Shown here one piece after another: positions 1 to 8,097 of a DNA stretch of 61,842 nt. The notes beneath the pieces were generated by a model. That model was not told the DNA's origin, made no database searches, and was given only the letters and a program-made list of their open reading frames with translations. Each line of letters begins with the position of its first letter. Position 1 is the stretch's first letter. Origin of the DNA: an uncultured Planctomycetaceae bacterium (GTDB lineage Bacteria; Planctomycetota; Planctomycetia; Planctomycetales; Planctomycetaceae); contig CAIQIE010000387.1 of assembly GCA_903871805.1 (NCBI GenBank), positions 1 through 61,842 of the forward strand. The letters are read 5' to 3'. A program made the position numbers and the translations under genes.

Positions 1-149
1 AATCTGCGGATCAATCCCAGTTTCTGGCTGGCTTCCCGCAGCAGCAGGGCACCGGCATCTGAAGTGATCATTTCGCCATTGAATTCGGCCACAATTTCGC
101 GGCGGCCGGAGGGGTGAAAATGAATCAAAGTTTGGTTACAAAATGTCAT
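1..149 (-). CDS. IS1380-family transposase, N-terminal fragment (runs off window)
   Basis: The minus strand is open from an ATG at 149 to the window edge, giving about 49 residues with no stop. The segment FNGEMITSDAGALLLRE followed by LGLI is the typical N-terminus of IS1380-type DDE transposases, which cut and paste their own element. A GAGG sits 7 bases before the ATG and supports this start. The catalytic DDE residues lie outside the window, so intactness cannot be judged. The right end of the element should lie shortly upstream of the start; a plausible but unproven boundary is the TGAGAAATGCGGG-containing stretch near 235-249. The partner inverted repeat is not visible. Confidence 0.8.
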   Translation of the reverse strand, partial: MTFCNQTLIHFHPSGRREIVAEFNGEMITSDAGALLLREASQKLGLIRR

Positions 150-1091
150 CGCAGGACCTCTGTATTTTGTCGTTCGAAAGCCTTGTGTACACTTTCTTTA
201 CGACGATTCCAGAGGTTCTGTTTGATTACACTGTGAGAAATGCGGGTTAGATCCATGCCGACGCACTCTGGCAGTGCGACTTCTTGTCCAAGCCGATGTG
301 GACAGCGAAAGGGCTGGTCGATGTCTGCCTGCTCGTGTTTCTGCATCGTGGCTCACGCCGCGTCTGGATTTCGCCGAGCACCGTGCAACCGGATTCAGCA
401 TGGGTCAGCCTCCAGGCCAGGAATTTTCTGATGGTCGCAGTCGCCCCCCGGCCGCTGCGTTACGGCGTTCGTCATCCGGAACGAAGGAAGCGCTGTCGCC
501 TATGCTGGAACGCTGCTGCAGATGACACCCAACAAATGACCAATTTTCGGACACAAAGGCCGAAGCTGAAAGTCGGCTCGAAGCCTGCGTCGGTCTGCGT
601 CGAGTGAAGCGGCCACAGGCTCCCGAAGTGCAGTCGAATTGATGGCAATCTAGGCACGTTTTCGTGCCAGTCCAGCGAGCGCCAGATTCCAGTTGATTCT
701 ACAAAACCGGCGGCAGATACCTCTACGTACTTGGTCCCTCCGGACTAACCGTCATGAGTTAGATGCAATTTTGTTTTCACTCCACGGTGGTGATGTCGAC
801 CGACCCCGGAACAGCACTTCATACACTGCACCCGTGATCACGACCGACGCGTGAAACAGAAGTTGTCTTGCCTGCTCCGGTCCGACAAGTCGGAGTGACT
901 TCAGTCGGTCTCTCCGACGTGGGTTAACGCGTCATTTCGCGGCAGCGGATTGGCTCATGCGATTTTTTTCAATTCCCGCAGAAACAAACGCCAGTCACCA
1001 GCTTGTTTCGAGTGATTGTTGAACCTTTGCCGAATACTGCTGCCACTCACGAGCAGGGCGCATTTCGCCTGATCAAGTCGGGACCGCTGCA
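150..1091. other. Long region without a supported gene
   Basis: About 940 bases between the IS1380-type transposase start and the next gene. Short open frames on both strands (for example 284-607) have arginine/proline/cysteine-rich translations without recognisable motifs or convincing ribosome binding sites. The left part should include the terminal repeat of the insertion sequence. I see nothing else that can be named. Confidence 0.5.
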
Positions 1092-2210
1092 TTAAACAGC
1101 AATTCTCTTCCTGAACCATCTGGAGGTCAACTGAGCCACGCCGAAACCAATGAGCACAACATTACTGCTCAGGTAGATGACACCGAACAGATAGAAAAAC
1201 TTTCCGTATCCATAGTGAGTGATCTGGTTGGCAGGCAGCAGGAAATCAGGAACAAAGATAGCCAGCAGACCAGTGGCAAAAGTGGTCAGCCCAGCCAGTA
1301 TTCCTGCGAACAGCGACGTCGGCCAGACGCGACGCGGTGGAGATTCGCTCGGCAGTTTCGCCAGCTCTCGTCCCGTGTGGCGGCCCCTCTTCCAGCAGAA
1401 GGCCAGCCCAAAAACTGCAGAGAGCAGGTACAGCCAAAAGAGGCCTTCGTTAGCGACGCCGTAACTATCACTCACCGCAGCCTGAGTTGTCAGGGCAATC
1501 GCATCTGCGGGAAGTTCTGAAAAGCGGCCTGCAAGCACATCACCAGTTCTCTGCAGAGCCAGATTGCAGGAGACGAGCCAACCCGGAGGAAGCTGAATCT
1601 TCACATCCATCCCGCCGAAACGTGACCAGGCTCGAGCCGGAGCAAGGATATACGCAAACTGATGGTAGATCGTCGGTCGCCCATATCTGTGAACGGCGGC
1701 CTCGGCCCGATACTGCACACGTAACTTGTGCGAGCCCTCTGGAATCACGACTGTCATGGCGTGCGGAATGGCAGGCTGGCTGCCATAATCGAGATATGAG
1801 ATTGGCGGATCGCCATGCAGGCCCGGGGTTTCCTTTGGCGGCTGCCAGGACTCCGGGAGCGGTGTGTCCGGAGCTGGCTGGCTCGGGATGGGTTTTTCAT
1901 CAAGAGTGACCGTTAACTGGCTCACCTCTGCGCTGCCCGATGCGAACAGCAAGTTCAGGCTCTTTTCCGGCCCATGGTTTTCAAGCTGATATTCAGCAAC
2001 AACCATTGCCGGCTCGTTTTCGGCGAGCGGACGGAGGTCAATTTGAAGGACTTCCCAGCGGATCTCGATTTCTTGAATGCCGACAGGTTCAGCGACAACT
2101 TGACCTCCCGAAGATGGAGGCCCCACGTTGGCCTGCACAAGACCGGGAAGCAGCAAAACGCCGAATGCCACCACAAGCCAAAACCATCTCTGCACTCGTT
2201 GATACATCAT
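1092..2210 (-). CDS. Exported protein with three C-terminal membrane segments, unknown function
   Basis: 372 residues. The N-terminus (residues 9-27) is a signal peptide ending near VQANVGPP. A soluble, probably periplasmic, beta-rich part covers roughly 30-255 and includes a Pro-rich stretch around 110-135. Three hydrophobic segments follow near 257-276, 297-325 and 334-360, with a basic loop (CWKRGRHTGR) after the first. A MM start pair is preceded by a weak GAGATGA. I do not recognise a family. The arrangement (sensor-like exterior, C-terminal membrane bundle) would suit a membrane-anchored binding protein, but that is inference. No same-strand partner is close by. Confidence 0.7.
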   Translation of the reverse strand: MMYQRVQRWFWLVVAFGVLLLPGLVQANVGPPSSGGQVVAEPVGIQEIEIRWEVLQIDLRPLAENEPAMVVAEYQLENHGPEKSLNLLFASGSAEVSQLTVTLDEKPIPSQPAPDTPLPESWQPPKETPGLHGDPPISYLDYGSQPAIPHAMTVVIPEGSHKLRVQYRAEAAVHRYGRPTIYHQFAYILAPARAWSRFGGMDVKIQLPPGWLVSCNLALQRTGDVLAGRFSELPADAIALTTQAAVSDSYGVANEGLFWLYLLSAVFGLAFCWKRGRHTGRELAKLPSESPPRRVWPTSLFAGILAGLTTFATGLLAIFVPDFLLPANQITHYGYGKFFYLFGVIYLSSNVVLIGFGVAQLTSRWFRKRIAV

Positions 2211-2646
2211 TCATCTCGCAACTCATAGGGTGTTTGTCATGAAAGCTGGATTCGTCTGAGACTATTCTCTGCACGGTATGAAATGAGGTCGGGTGTTCGG
2301 GGGATCTATATAGAAAGCAGTGCCTCAATCGTAGCCGGATACAGAATAACTCCTTCGAAGCAGCTTCCGACACAGCTACAGCAGTTCCGGAAATGTCACA
2401 GAGGTGACCAGAGCCGTTTTCCGTAGCGGACCCAATTGATCATTCGTTGAATACTCATGCCTTCGAATTTCGTACAGTCAGATCCAAGGATTTGTTCCAT
2501 CGCAGAACTCGTGAGAACTCTGGCCTGTTTTGGAGATCTGAAGAACTACGCAAACCGTTTTTGCGATGGGCTTTAGGCGGAACACGTGCAGACTTCGTGC
2601 CAGGAATGTATTCGTCGATTCAGTCGACAACCTCCTCGGCAGAGGA
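2211..2646. other. Intergenic, no gene seen
   Basis: Probably holds the promoter of the minus-strand exported protein and the left border of the RAYT/repeat unit. No coding or RNA signal that I can support. Confidence 0.4.
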
Positions 2647-2786
2647 GCACTGACCGGGGACACAGCACTGACGGGGGACACAGAGCACTGACGGGGGACA
2701 CAGCATTGACGGGGGACACAGCATTGACGGAGGGACACAGCACTGACGAAGGGACACAGCACTGACGAAGGGACACAGCACTGAAC
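2647..2786 (+). repeat. Left tandem array, about 7.5 units of GCACTGACGGGGGACACA
   Basis: Seven full 18-19 base units start at 2647, 2665, 2685, 2703, 2721, 2740 and 2759, and a truncated unit follows at 2778. Units differ at a few positions (GCACTG or GCATTG; ACGGGGG, ACGGAGGG or ACGAAGGG) and a 2-base GA insertion precedes the third. Read on the minus strand each unit is TGTGTCCCC, 2-3 bases, then CAGTGC, which is the same plan as the array at 4587-4690 read on the plus strand. The two arrays bracket the HUH transposase gene. Confidence 0.9.
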
Positions 2787-3248
2787 TATTCCCCCAGATA
2801 CACGCGCCGGCGGAGAGATGCAGGGAAGGCAGGCCGTCGGCGATACGAAGATGTGCTCGGAATCCATCAAATCGAAACTGATCGTGTTGATGTTAACGGT
2901 AATCGCGAGCGCACTTTGCGGAATGCGGCCTCTCTGCACTTCTCTCACAGTAGAGCGGCACGTCACTGTTGCGAGTATCGTGGTTCCAAAGCGACCCGCT
3001 ATCAAAACTTGAACCGCAGGAAACAGAGGAACGTACCCGTGGACACTTCGGGGCACGAATCTGGGCATCGCTGCGATACTCGCAGGGGCGACTTGTGCAC
3101 CACTGATAAGGGCGGGACTGTCTGCAGAGTCACCGCAGGGACACGGACGCATCGCTCTCTGCCACGAAGACGAGAGCCGTTCGCTCAATCGCGTCGCGTG
3201 CAAATTTTCGGCCCGTGATACCGGAGTTATGTAATTTTCCAGGTCGCG
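2787..3248. other. Region between left array and transposase 3' end
   Basis: 462 bases with no supported gene. It lies between the repeat array and the stop codon of the RAYT-type transposase and probably belongs to the same mobile unit. Open frames crossing the array simply translate the repeat. Confidence 0.4.
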
Positions 3249-4346
3249 TCAGGCCGTTGCCAGCAAATCCCGAGCGGCAGGGGAAGTACGAAAATAACGG
3301 TTTCCGTCGGGAGAACGTTGCGAAGCAATCCGTTCCGGTTTGCCTGCCATCAAGTAGAACAATTTTCCAAATTCGCCGACCAATTTCACCCACTTGCGTT
3401 CGTCGATCTGAAGACGCTCAAAAAGCGGCGGAAGATCGGCAGGTGTTGCTCCCCGCTTGTCGCCTCTGACCTGGCGTGCTGTCCAGTCCAGTAGCTCTGC
3501 ATACGCCGCCGCTGTCATCGGAAGGAAACCCTTGTCGCTGCACCTATGACCGTCCTGATGAACACACGCGCCCGTGTGACTGCTCCGTTCCTGAAGATCA
3601 ACTGGAGCGAGAAAGCACGAGGCGTCCCGAAACGTTACTGTCGTCTCATCAGTCTCCGGGAAAACGGCAATTGTTTGGTTATCCTCAAGTCGTTCGACGG
3701 CTTTCAAATCCTCAAGCCGCTTATGAATCGACGTGAATGGACTGCCTTCCAGAGTTTCCGCAAGAGCTGCTCGTATCGGATTCAGATCCACATACGCGGC
3801 ACAGGCCAGAACAGAAGTCTCGTCCAGCAGCCGAGTCGCCTTGAAACGAGCCTCAAAGAACTTCCCGGTTGCCTCATCTTCCAGATTCGCACGCTGAGCG
3901 ATGGGCTGACACAACAGCCGCATCCACCAGGAAATGTCCGACAGTCGCCGCCGAATCTGCGCCACCATCAGTTCGTCGTTCCGAATCGTATTGAGTGCCT
4001 CGTCCGCGGGCGGAATTGCATTCCCGTCCTCGTCCTTCTGCACTGGACACAACGTCAGCCACCGACGAGCAACCTCGGTGTCATCCCATGTGCTCACCAC
4101 ATCCGGCCGTGAGCGAAGAATCAGGTGGAAATGGTTCGACATAATCGTGTAGCACAGCAGGTCGATTCCATACGTCGAAGCCAGCAGTCGCAAACGGTTT
4201 TCGAACCAGACTTTGCGATGGTCATAGTTCTTACCGGACAGTGTATCGTTGCCAAACAAAAGGCACCGCCTCGTCGTCCGGTTCACGACATGCACAATCG
4301 CAGTCTCATCCGGCGAAAACAGATCCCCTCGAAGCGTCCGCGCCAT
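3249..4346 (-). CDS. REP-associated (Y1/HUH, IS200-like) tyrosine transposase
   Basis: 365 residues from the ATG at 4346, chosen because AGGAAG lies 7 bases upstream; an in-frame ATG at 4406 has no such site. The HUH metal motif is visible as MSNHFHLI around residue 76, and AAYVDLNPIRAAL near 195-210 is the usual sequence of the COG1943/RAYT group. These single-strand DNA enzymes cut and join at hairpin or short repeat targets through a tyrosine. The protein is longer than a minimal IS200 TnpA (about 150 residues), like other planctomycete members, and has an extra C-terminal region. It is flanked by inverted tandem arrays (2647-2786, 4587-4690), its likely substrates. No passenger gene is between the arrays. 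Confidence 0.85.
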   Translation of the reverse strand: MARTLRGDLFSPDETAIVHVVNRTTRRCLLFGNDTLSGKNYDHRKVWFENRLRLLASTYGIDLLCYTIMSNHFHLILRSRPDVVSTWDDTEVARRWLTLCPVQKDEDGNAIPPADEALNTIRNDELMVAQIRRRLSDISWWMRLLCQPIAQRANLEDEATGKFFEARFKATRLLDETSVLACAAYVDLNPIRAALAETLEGSPFTSIHKRLEDLKAVERLEDNQTIAVFPETDETTVTFRDASCFLAPVDLQERSSHTGACVHQDGHRCSDKGFLPMTAAAYAELLDWTARQVRGDKRGATPADLPPLFERLQIDERKWVKLVGEFGKLFYLMAGKPERIASQRSPDGNRYFRTSPAARDLLATA

Positions 4347-4586
4347 GATTGTCTTCCTGTGAATTGTGTCAGCATTAATCAAAATTAAGGGTGTTACAAT
4401 ACACATCCTCTACGCCTGTTCAAGCAAGAAGTTAATTCATCAGAACTGCAGGAGTGTTGCCGAAGTGCAACATCATCTTAAAAACGGCAAAGTCGAAATC
4501 GTTGGTTATGTTTTTGGTGGAGTGGTTTTTGGTGGAGTGCCCCTACAGTAATTGTTCCATTCCAAACCGGTTTTTTTCCCGGCACA
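4347..4586. other. 5' flank of the RAYT gene with a 15-base tandem duplication
   Basis: 240 bases upstream of the transposase start. It contains two perfect adjacent copies of GTTTTTGGTGGAGTG (4510-4524 and 4525-4539), just before the right-hand tandem array. No gene. Confidence 0.6.
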
Positions 4587-4690
4587 CTGTGTCCCCAACA
4601 GTATGCTGTGTCCCCAACAGTATGTGTGTCCCCAACAGTATGTGGTATGTGCCAACAGTATGTGTGTCCCCGAGGTAGCTGGGGACACAG
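4587..4690 (+). repeat. Right tandem array, about 5 units of CTGTGTCCCCAACAGTATG
   Basis: Units begin at 4587, 4606, 4625, 4643 and 4663. The first two are identical 19-mers; the third lacks the leading C; the fourth is degenerate (TGGTATGTGCCAACAGTATG); the fifth changes after TGTGTCCCC and runs into an inverted copy of that core. Shared plan with the left array: TGTGTCCCC, 2-3 bases, CAGT, purine-rich end, but on the opposite strand. The pair therefore forms a long-range inverted flank around the HUH transposase. Confidence 0.9.
4663..4689. repeat. Hairpin closing the right array
   Basis: TGTGTCCCC (4663-4671) and GGGGACACA (4681-4689) are perfect 9-base inverted arms around a 9-base loop. 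HUH transposases of this type recognise imperfect hairpins, so this could be the cleavage or recognition end of the unit; that role is inference. Confidence 0.75.
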
Positions 4691-5338
4691 CGTTTTGAAG
4701 GTGGGTGCGGCTACCGTAAAACAAGACCTGTGGGGGAGTTGACGAAGGTTGCTGAACGGCAACATTTTTGCAAAGTCGATTAGAACCAACGGTCTGTTGC
4801 ATCGGGTATTCGTGGACTCTTCGATAAAAACCGAATTTTCGAGATGACTGAAACTGAAGTAGGGTGTGTTCGGCTGCTTTTCCCCAGCGGCTTCTTGCGG
4901 CACCCGAAGCAGCGACGGCCCAGGCGTATCAACGATCTCAGAAACAGATACGGTCATTTCAGATTTGCCGCGGTGCATCGCGTCGCTGTCCCCGAATTCG
5001 CGACACGGTGACGGCCCCTGTCTGAAGGCAGGCACTCGTCAGAAAAACCGGAACCATTTCACGCGGACAACCCAAGTGTGCTCTGAAAGTCTGACTCGAC
5101 CCACCGACACATGAGAGATCTGGTGCTCATGGGGCTCCTGAGGCTTCCGGAACCTCGTCCTCGTCCGACCATTGTGGTCATGCATTGCAGGCGTCACAGA
5201 TGGTGGTGATCTTTCCGGAGCATTCCAGTGCTGCGGGGGCGCGTGGTGCAGCGTCCCAGGCCTCGCGGCAACGGCAGAGACGGAGGGGGTTGTTTACCGT
5301 GGCGTCCGGTCCAGCGAAAAACTCGAGCCTCGGCCGGG
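4691..5338. other. Intergenic, no gene seen
   Basis: Nearly 650 bases with only short, motif-free open frames on both strands. It separates the mobile unit from the gene ending at 5339. Confidence 0.4.
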
Positions 5339-6538
5339 CTACCGGGAAGTTTGCACTTTCGCGATCATCTGCTGGTGCAGGACCGTCCATGCGTCGACCG
5401 CAAAAAGGCAGGCAGACCGTTCTTCTGACCATTGACTGAACTGCGGATTTTCTTCCTGAACCAAACGTGCGGGTTGTTGTCGATTTTTTGAGTGATTCCG
5501 TGGGGGGCCAAACAGTCCACCTGTCGCAGACTGCGTTGCATCTCGACGCGGTCTGGGGATAAATCCGGGGGGCTCCGAATTCTCAATCTGGTCTTTCGTC
5601 CTTTGAAGGACACTGATCATGTTCTCGATGGGCAGCAGCAACTGACGACAGTCCTCAACATCGAGGACCTGTCGCCTATCGGCTGTCGTCAGAACTTCAT
5701 GAAGATCCATCGAGAAAATCTGACCGGCGTTCGCCAAAGTCGGGGCATTTGTCGTCGCGGCAGGAAGAGTGAGACTTTGCAGCTGTTCAATCAGCCATGG
5801 GGTCAGTTGTGATCCCGTCAGGGCCTGCGATCGTGCAAATGCCTGTGGTTTTCGGAACCCTCCCAGAATCGCTCTGCGTTCTTTTAACGTAGCATTTTTA
5901 AGACACAGCAGCAGCGATTCCGAAGAGATGTCGCCTTTACCGACATGTTCCGCCAGGATGGCAATCAGCAACTGGCGAATAGCGTCCGATCTTTCTGCGA
6001 CGGACCTGCTGGATTGCCATTCAGACTGGTGATGATTTGCTGCCAGACTTAGAAATTGGCTGGCCGCGAGTTCAGCAAATTGGCCGCGGATTGACGTTGG
6101 TTGTCCATCAAGAGGACGCAGCACCCAAAGGAGATTTTCCTGCTGAGTCAGACAGGCCAGATCGGGAGTCAGTTGTTTCTGTAACAAGGGCAATACGGCA
6201 GCCAGTACATCTTGCTGCGGAAATGCCTGCAGACACTCGCGAGCTTCTTCCTGAAGCAACGGGGAATAACGATCTTCGAGGTACGGAAGCAGTTTGGGAA
6301 TGGCCTCCCTGTCCATATCCGGAATTGCCATTCGTGCCAGGCGCTGCGGGGATTTGGGGGACGGTCTCCGATTGTCGGTTTCCGAGGACTTCAGCGATGG
6401 AAATGAACGACGCAGGGACCATGCACCGGCGACAAAACTGCACAGCAGCAGGATTCCGACGATGCATTGAAACATCTGACGACGATTTTTTGATTGGGTG
6501 ACCGAGGACGGTTCCGTGTCGTCTGTCTGATTGTGCAT
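5339..6538 (-). CDS. Single-pass membrane protein with helical repeats, unknown function
   Basis: 399 residues from the ATG at 6538, chosen for the GGAGG placed 7 bases before it; a longer reading to 6703 has no such site. One membrane segment lies near residues 24-43 (VGILLLCSFVAGAW), so most of the protein is probably outside the cytoplasm. Residues about 65-260 are rich in paired amphipathic helices (IPKLLPYLED, VLAAVLPLLQ, IRQLLIAILAE) resembling HEAT-type repeats. The C-terminus is polar and Arg/Pro rich. No catalytic motif is seen. It is divergent from the glycosyltransferase gene that follows. Function unknown. Confidence 0.7.
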   Translation of the reverse strand: MHNQTDDTEPSSVTQSKNRRQMFQCIVGILLLCSFVAGAWSLRRSFPSLKSSETDNRRPSPKSPQRLARMAIPDMDREAIPKLLPYLEDRYSPLLQEEARECLQAFPQQDVLAAVLPLLQKQLTPDLACLTQQENLLWVLRPLDGQPTSIRGQFAELAASQFLSLAANHHQSEWQSSRSVAERSDAIRQLLIAILAEHVGKGDISSESLLLCLKNATLKERRAILGGFRKPQAFARSQALTGSQLTPWLIEQLQSLTLPAATTNAPTLANAGQIFSMDLHEVLTTADRRQVLDVEDCRQLLLPIENMISVLQRTKDQIENSEPPGFIPRPRRDATQSATGGLFGPPRNHSKNRQQPARLVQEENPQFSQWSEERSACLFAVDAWTVLHQQMIAKVQTSR

Positions 6539-6792
6539 CGCGGAGCCTCCAGTGAAACGAAGAGGCTGCAGGAATGCTGCAAATGACCTCCTGTCCCGCA
6601 CGATACCCGGAGGCTTCAGAAAAGTGTACCGCGACGTCATGGGGTTTCGGGAAGATCGGGGCTGAATGATCCCGCCTGTTCCAGGGTGGTCAGGACCTGA
6701 CAAGATCGCAGTGTGGACGGCAGCCCGCTGAGCGGCAGAATGATTTCGACTCTGCTATGATTCTTCAGTCTCTCTGACCATTCCGGAACACG

Positions 6793-7938
6793 ATGTTGCA
6801 AAACGTTATGGCGACTCCCTCACCACTCACTGTAGCCCAGTTGATCCCTGCACTCGACAGTGGGGGTGCGGAGCGGTGTGTCGTGGACGTGGCGCAAGCC
6901 GTCGTCGAAGCGGGTCACCGCTCCCTTGTGATTTCGGCCGGTGGCAGGCTGACCAGCGAACTCAAGGCCAGCGGCAGCGAACATCTGACTCGGCAGATCG
7001 GCCGCAAATCTCCGATGTTGCTTCGAGAGGCACTGTGGCTAAGGTCCATACTGACGGCGGAGCGGATCGATCTGCTTGACGTTCACTCGCGTGTCCCCGC
7101 ATGGGTCGCATGGCTGGCCCTTTCCTCGCGTGCCGAACAACTACGGCCGGCGCTGGTCACCACAGTGCATGGGTTTAATCGTCCGGGAATCCACAGCCGG
7201 ATCATGACACGGGGCGATGTCGTCATCGCGGTCTCGGAATCTGTGCGTACATTTTTGCAGACACACTACGCCGGACTATCGTCGAACCGCGTCACCGTGA
7301 TTCCCCGTGGGGTGAACCGGGAGACATTTGCCCCCCGGACGCAAGTGAATTCCGAATGGCGGGAACGATTTTTCCAACAATTTCCGGAATGTCGAGGGCG
7401 GCAGGTGCTGACCCTTGCCGGGCGATTATCCCGGGGGAAGGGGCATGGGGATTTGCTGCATCTGCTGTCCCGACTGAATCGTCGGGGTCAGCCGGTGCAT
7501 GGGCTGTGCGTTGGATCGCTTGAAGGACGCGGTGATTATGTGCGGGAACTGCAGTCAATGGCGCGAAATCTGGGCGTTGCGGATCGCGTGAGTTTCCCTG
7601 GCGTCCGCAATGACCTGCCTCAGATTTACGCGATTTCCTCGGTTGTGCTATCGCTGTCAGTAAAGCCGGAAAGTTTTGGTCTGGTGGTGGCGGAAGCGTT
7701 GAGCATGGGGCGACCGGTGGTTGGATATGCACATGGAGGGGTCGCGGAGCAACTGGAAGTCAACTACCCGGAAGGCGTCATAACCCCGGGGGACCTGCAG
7801 CAACTGGAAGATTGTGTGTTTGCAATTCTCGCAGGGCGCATTGGCCCACCGACAGCGTCTCAGATCATCCAAACGTCGGAAATGACCGGGAAAACGGTCG
7901 CCGTCTATGAACAACTGGTCCGTCGACGGTGTCCTTAA
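6793..7938 (+). CDS. Glycosyltransferase family 4
   Basis: 381 residues with the GT-B, GT4 pattern: a Gly-rich N-terminal loop (LDSGGAERCV near residue 20), VIPRGVNRETF near 170, LAGRLSRGKG near 215 and the donor-binding E-x7-E motif PESFGLVVAEA at E293/E301. Such enzymes move a sugar from a nucleotide donor to lipid or polysaccharide acceptors at the cytoplasmic face. Either ATG at 6793 or ATG at 6808 could start the protein; neither has a strong ribosome binding site. The next gene, valS, starts 160 bases later. Acceptor and donor cannot be told from the sequence. Confidence 0.9.
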   Translation: MLQNVMATPSPLTVAQLIPALDSGGAERCVVDVAQAVVEAGHRSLVISAGGRLTSELKASGSEHLTRQIGRKSPMLLREALWLRSILTAERIDLLDVHSRVPAWVAWLALSSRAEQLRPALVTTVHGFNRPGIHSRIMTRGDVVIAVSESVRTFLQTHYAGLSSNRVTVIPRGVNRETFAPRTQVNSEWRERFFQQFPECRGRQVLTLAGRLSRGKGHGDLLHLLSRLNRRGQPVHGLCVGSLEGRGDYVRELQSMARNLGVADRVSFPGVRNDLPQIYAISSVVLSLSVKPESFGLVVAEALSMGRPVVGYAHGGVAEQLEVNYPEGVITPGDLQQLEDCVFAILAGRIGPPTASQIIQTSEMTGKTVAVYEQLVRRRCP

Positions 7939-8097
7939 CAGAAACTTCCAACTCGTCACCAACGATCCCGCTGCACAATCCCTTCCGCCTTGCTAAGCTA
8001 CGGGACTGTGGTGAATGCTCAGGCAGGCCGATGGTGTCTGCATTGGATGTTCCCGTCACGATCTCTCCGGTTTTTTCTCTCAGACGTGTTACTTCCC

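Noticed and set aside
2647..2786. CRISPR-like appearance of the array
   Set aside because: Units are contiguous 18-19-mers without spacers, and no cas genes are near.
2478..3203. Minus-strand open frame of 241 codons with a Cys/Val/Pro repeat in its translation
   Set aside because: The repetitive part is only the translated tandem array; the rest has no motif and no ribosome binding site.
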